In this document: positions 46,399 through 49,689 of the stretch, in pieces | Position numbering within the stretch: position 1 is the first letter of the stretch | Layout: each line of letters starts with the position of its first letter | NCBI GenBank assembly: GCA_024226935.1 | Contig: JAAELK010000213.1 | Coordinates: 1-49,689, forward strand | DNA: 49,689 nucleotides | Direction: 5' to 3' | From: Desulfobacteraceae bacterium | GTDB lineage: Bacteria; Desulfobacterota; Desulfobacteria; Desulfobacterales; Desulfobacteraceae | Notes under the pieces: model-generated | What the model was told of the DNA's origin: nothing | Seen by the model: only the letters and a program-made list of their open reading frames with translations | Database searches by the model: none | Position numbers and translations under genes: made by a program

Positions 46399-47763
46399 TT
46401 GAAAATCATCATTGTCGGAGCGGGAGAAGTCGGATACAATATTGCCAAACGACTGGCATCGGAAAATAAACATGTGATAGTCATAGATCAAAACCCCGAC
46501 GCCTGTCGACGTATTTCTGAAGATCTTGACGTCCAAGTTATCACCGCCTCCGGAAGCAGTCCTGTGGTTTTGCTGAAAGCCGGAGTCCAAGATGCCGATA
46601 TACTTCTGGCAGTCACGGACAGTGATGAAATTAACCTTACCGCCTGTCTGATCACTAACCTCTTATCTCAAACAACCAAAAAACTTGCCAGAATCCGGAA
46701 TTCAGACTTTGATGCTTACCATGACAACTTTAAAAATCAGATTCCCCATATAGACACCATAATCAACCCTGAAATTGAAGTGGTAAATACCATCCGAAAA
46801 CTCATGGATGTCCCAGGTGCCCAGGACATAGGAGATTTTGCTGACGGAAAAGTCAAATATGTAGGTATCAGGCTGAAGAAGGACTCACCCATTGCCGGGA
46901 TGCGCTTGATCGATTTTCATGATACCTTCGGAGAAGACAGACCCCTAATTGCCGCCATTATCCGGAACAACGTGGTGATTGTCCCCAGGGGCAGCCACAA
47001 AATTCACCCGGGAGATCTGGTCTATTTTGTATGTGAAACCGAAAAACTTGAAAAAACCTTAAAACTATTTGGCATGGCAATACACCCCATCCAGAGAGCT
47101 CTGATCATCGGTGGCGGACGCATCGGCAGCAGACTTGCCAAAATACTTGAACAAGACGGGGTAAAGGCCAAGATTATTGAATCAGATCGCCAAAGATGCC
47201 ATAATCTTTCCGAACAAATGGATAAAACAGTGGTCCTCCACGGAGACGGGTCGGACCAAAAACTTTTTATAGAGGAAAATGTCGGGCAAAGTGATGTAGT
47301 GGTGTCTGTCACAAATGATGATGAAACCAATATTCTTGTCTCCTTACTGGCCAAGAACCTAGGGGTTCAAAACACAATCACCCGAATCGGGAAAGCAAGT
47401 TATTATCCCCTGCTTGCCACCATCGGCATCGAAAAAGTGGTCAGTCCACGGTTATCAGCTGTCAGTTCCATCCTCAAAGATGTAAGACAAGGAAATGTCC
47501 TTTCCGATATCTCCATATTGGGAGAAAGGGGAGAATTTATTGAAGCCATCGCCCTTGAAACCTCGGATATCACCAACCGCCCCTTAAGAAAAATATCCTT
47601 TCCCAAGGGGGCGATTCTGGTCTGTATCATCCGAAACAGCCAGGTTATGATCCCTTCAGGATTGAGTATGGTTATACCAGGAGATCGTATAATTCTCTTT
47701 GCCATAAAACAGGCTGTAAAAAAACTTGAAAAACTTCTAACGGTTAAACTGGAATTTTTCTAA
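46399..47763 (+). CDS. trkA: Trk potassium uptake NAD-binding subunit TrkA
   Basis: Peripheral regulatory subunit of the Trk/Ktr potassium transporter. The 454 residues have two RCK_N Rossmann units, with GAGEVGYNIAKRL (residues 7-19) and GGGRIGSRLAKIL (about 239), each followed by an RCK_C (TrkA-C) domain. Length equals E. coli TrkA. The start is TTG with GGGAG upstream. It overlaps trkH by one base, implying coupled synthesis. Confidence 0.96.
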   Translation: MKIIIVGAGEVGYNIAKRLASENKHVIVIDQNPDACRRISEDLDVQVITASGSSPVVLLKAGVQDADILLAVTDSDEINLTACLITNLLSQTTKKLARIRNSDFDAYHDNFKNQIPHIDTIINPEIEVVNTIRKLMDVPGAQDIGDFADGKVKYVGIRLKKDSPIAGMRLIDFHDTFGEDRPLIAAIIRNNVVIVPRGSHKIHPGDLVYFVCETEKLEKTLKLFGMAIHPIQRALIIGGGRIGSRLAKILEQDGVKAKIIESDRQRCHNLSEQMDKTVVLHGDGSDQKLFIEENVGQSDVVVSVTNDDETNILVSLLAKNLGVQNTITRIGKASYYPLLATIGIEKVVSPRLSAVSSILKDVRQGNVLSDISILGERGEFIEAIALETSDITNRPLRKISFPKGAILVCIIRNSQVMIPSGLSMVIPGDRIILFAIKQAVKKLEKLLTVKLEFF

Positions 47764-49214
47764 TGCGCTGGCCCTTTATTTCACGAATTATCGGAATTCT
47801 TCTTATTTTCATGGGACTTGCCATGGCTGTGCCCCTGTTCTGTAGTTTTTACTATAATGAAACGGCATCCCAGGGAATCGTTCACTCAATTCTCATTACC
47901 ATGATTGCGGGGCTGATTCTGATGCTTCTCTCAAAAAAATATGAGAGTGACGATTATATCAATCAAAAAGAAGGAATGACCGTTGTGGCCTTGGGCTGGA
48001 CCGTCATCGGAGCTTTCGGCGCTCTACCCTTTTATTTTTCACCTGAATTTACTAATTTTACAGATGCTTTTTTTGAATCCGTATCGGGATTTACCACCAC
48101 GGGATCATCGGTGATGATCAATATTGAAAGCACCACCCATAGTCTTTTATTATGGCGCAGTTTTATCCAATGGCTCGGGGGCATGGGCATCATCGTCCTC
48201 TCTTTAGCCATTCTTCCTTTTTTAGGAGTAGGCGGAATCCAGCTATACAAGGCTGAAGTGCCAAGTCCTGTGCCAGACAAACTCACTCCCCGCCTCAGTG
48301 ATTCCGCCAAAATCCTGTGGGTGGTCTATGCCGGCATGACCCTGGTTGAAATCTTCTTTCTTCTGGCCGGGGGGATGCCCCCATTTGAATCTATCTGCTA
48401 TGCACTCACCACCCTGCCAACGGGCGGGTTCTCACCCCACAACGGCTCGGTTGCCCATTATGATACTGCTTATTTCGATTATGTAATTGTGGTGTTCATG
48501 CTCCTTGCCGGGATAAATTTTTCCCTGCACTACCAGATGCTTCGGGGCAAGACCCTGGCTTTTTGGAAAGATACCGAATGCCGATTTTTCCTAGGGTTAA
48601 CTATAGTTTTCTCCCTGATAATCACCTGGAACATTTACGGGTCCGTATATGATACTTTCAAAGATGCCTTCAGACATTCAATCTTCCAGGTAAGCTCCAT
48701 TATCACCACCACGGGATTTGCCACGGCTGATTATGAAAAATTCCCGGCTCTCAGCCAGGTGATTTTATTTGTCTGTATGTTCATTGGAGCATCTGCCGGA
48801 TCCACCGGTGGAGGAATGAAATGCGCCAGGATAATTGTCTGTTTCAAATATTGCTACAGAGAATTGTTCAAGCTCATCCACCCCCGAAGCATCAGCCATA
48901 TAAAAATTAACAACACGGTCATACCGGATGATGTTCTGCGGTCCATCATGGGATTTTTAGCTTTATACATACTCTTGTTCTTTGTATCCAGTACAATACT
49001 TGCCTCCATGGGAGTTGACATGATGACAGCCTTGGGAGCTGTTGCTTCCTGCATTGGAAATATCGGGCCAGGATTTGGGACAGTGGGGCCGGCAGAAAAT
49101 TTTGCCCATCTGCCGGCAGCCGGCAAGTGGCTTCTGACTTTATGCATGCTTCTTGGAAGACTGGAAATTTACACGGTTATTATCCTCTTTATTCCTGAGT
49201 TCTGGAAAAGATAA
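47763..49214 (+). CDS. trkH: Trk potassium transporter membrane subunit TrkH
   Basis: Potassium-translocating membrane subunit, 483 residues with about ten helices and the four pore-loop repeats typical of TrkH/KtrB. Filter segments include SVSGFTTTGSSV, TTLPTGGFSPHNGS, TTTGFATADYE and CIGNIGPGFGTVGP. RLEIYTVIILFIPEFW ends the protein as in E. coli TrkH. It starts at the trkA stop. The downstream gap (49215-49303) has no clear terminator. Confidence 0.96.
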   Translation: MRWPFISRIIGILLIFMGLAMAVPLFCSFYYNETASQGIVHSILITMIAGLILMLLSKKYESDDYINQKEGMTVVALGWTVIGAFGALPFYFSPEFTNFTDAFFESVSGFTTTGSSVMINIESTTHSLLLWRSFIQWLGGMGIIVLSLAILPFLGVGGIQLYKAEVPSPVPDKLTPRLSDSAKILWVVYAGMTLVEIFFLLAGGMPPFESICYALTTLPTGGFSPHNGSVAHYDTAYFDYVIVVFMLLAGINFSLHYQMLRGKTLAFWKDTECRFFLGLTIVFSLIITWNIYGSVYDTFKDAFRHSIFQVSSIITTTGFATADYEKFPALSQVILFVCMFIGASAGSTGGGMKCARIIVCFKYCYRELFKLIHPRSISHIKINNTVIPDDVLRSIMGFLALYILLFFVSSTILASMGVDMMTALGAVASCIGNIGPGFGTVGPAENFAHLPAAGKWLLTLCMLLGRLEIYTVIILFIPEFWKR

Positions 49215-49303
49215 AGGATATAGACTAGGATGGCTTATATTTAACATATATCATTCTTTCCAATCCAAATAATCAAGACAAAACCTATAAACAAAGATAT
49301 TTT

Positions 49304-49548
49304 TTAATAGAATTTGATCGGTAAGGTGATCGTAAAGGTTGTTCCTTCATCTATCTTGCTTTTAACATCAATCTTACCATTATGCTCTTTGATAATATTA
49401 TAAGAAATATTCAACCCAAGACCGGTTCCCTTCCCAATTTCTCTGGTAGTAAAAAATGGATCAAATATTTTTAAAAAATATTTCTCTTCAATTCCGCATC
49501 CAGTGTCTGAAATGACAACCACCACATTTTGTCGCTTTTCTTTTGTCT
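49304..49548 (-). pseudogene. histidine kinase C-terminus, cut off upstream
   Basis: The last about 80 residues of a HATPase domain are intact: VVISDTGCGIEEKYFLKIFD, FFTTREIGKGTGLGLNISYN and a normal end TFTITLPIKFY. The reading frame stays open further right, but from about 49545 the encoded sequence (LDPTCRGTGEQPRFKAEGGP) no longer resembles a kinase and the DNA turns GC-rich. The kinase is therefore probably interrupted by an insertion or assembly junction. The exact breakpoint is uncertain by about 15 bases. Confidence 0.7.
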
Positions 49549-49689
49549 GGTCGAGTAGACTGGGGCCTCCCTCGGCTTTAAACCTTGGTTGTTCCCCAGT
49601 CCCTCTACAGGTCGGGTCGAGGACTGGCGCGCGCACTCTAAAGTCACGTTTCCAACCCCCGCCTCATCAAACGCAGCATGCAGATTTCC
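49549..49689. mobile_element. end of an unidentified repeat or mobile element
   Basis: Sequence unlike its AT-rich neighbours, with GCGCGC and CCCC tracts. GACTGGGG and CCCCAGTC (about 49557-49602) form a perfect 8-bp dyad extended by further imperfect pairing (GTAGA and TCTAC). It joins the broken kinase and runs off the window. It could be the edge of an insertion sequence, a group II intron region, or a MITE-like palindrome. No transposase or reverse transcriptase is in view. Confidence 0.4.

Overview
The window looks like a chromosomal stretch of a low-GC, sulfate-reducing-type deltaproteobacterium (Desulfobacterales, most like Desulfobacula/Desulfobacter relatives). That placement is inferred from the split b/b' ATP synthase operon, the zapB-zapA-6S RNA-rny-tyrS order, the many sigma-54 regulators and paired two-component genes, and the set of large anion transporters (SulP, SLC13/DASS). 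No single marker proves the genus. Both ends fall in repeat-like sequence: the 5' end of a 16S rRNA gene at base 1 and an apparent foreign insertion in a histidine kinase gene at the right edge. The window could therefore be a whole contig broken at repeats.

Region 1 (1-18.9 kb, almost all minus strand) is housekeeping. An rrn promoter and leader follow tyrS. Next come rny, 6S RNA, the divisome genes zapA and zapB, a stand-alone GlmU-type nucleotidyltransferase, the seven-gene F1Fo ATPase operon (atpF'-F-H-A-G-D-C, without a and c subunits), and the elongasome operon mreB-mreC-mreD-mrdA-rodA. Upstream lie two cell-wall type hydrolases (LD-carboxypeptidase and a serine hydrolase) and a tiny lipoprotein.

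Region 2 (19-27.4 kb) holds a U32 peptidase family protein (plus), an operon of an HTH-EIIA regulator, a ClC channel with CBS domains and a double universal stress protein (minus), and a SulP permease with an unusual insertion of about 140 residues (plus).

Region 3 (27.4-45.2 kb) is the accessory heart of the window. Two operons, each with a credible -24/-12 (sigma-54) promoter and upstream repeats, combine an SLC13/DASS anion transporter with degenerate cytidylate-kinase-like proteins and two-component parts. The minus-strand operon (32.9 to 27.4 kb) is transporter, CK-like, CK-like, receiver protein, histidine kinase, with an NtrC-type regulator upstream. The plus-strand operon (41.4-45.2 kb) is a CK-like/BON-like/receiver fusion, receiver protein, DASS transporter and CBS protein. 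It follows a PAS-type sigma-54 activator, a NifX-like protein, a Cache-type histidine kinase, a receiver protein and a kinase-like protein that has lost its ATP-binding boxes. The shared architecture suggests a duplicated signalling module controlling anion uptake in which kinase-fold proteins act as sensors or adaptors. This is inference and appears undescribed to me.

Region 4 (45.2-49.7 kb) has a lipoprotein with a BamE/SmpA-like tail, the potassium uptake pair trkA-trkH, and the broken histidine kinase at the edge.
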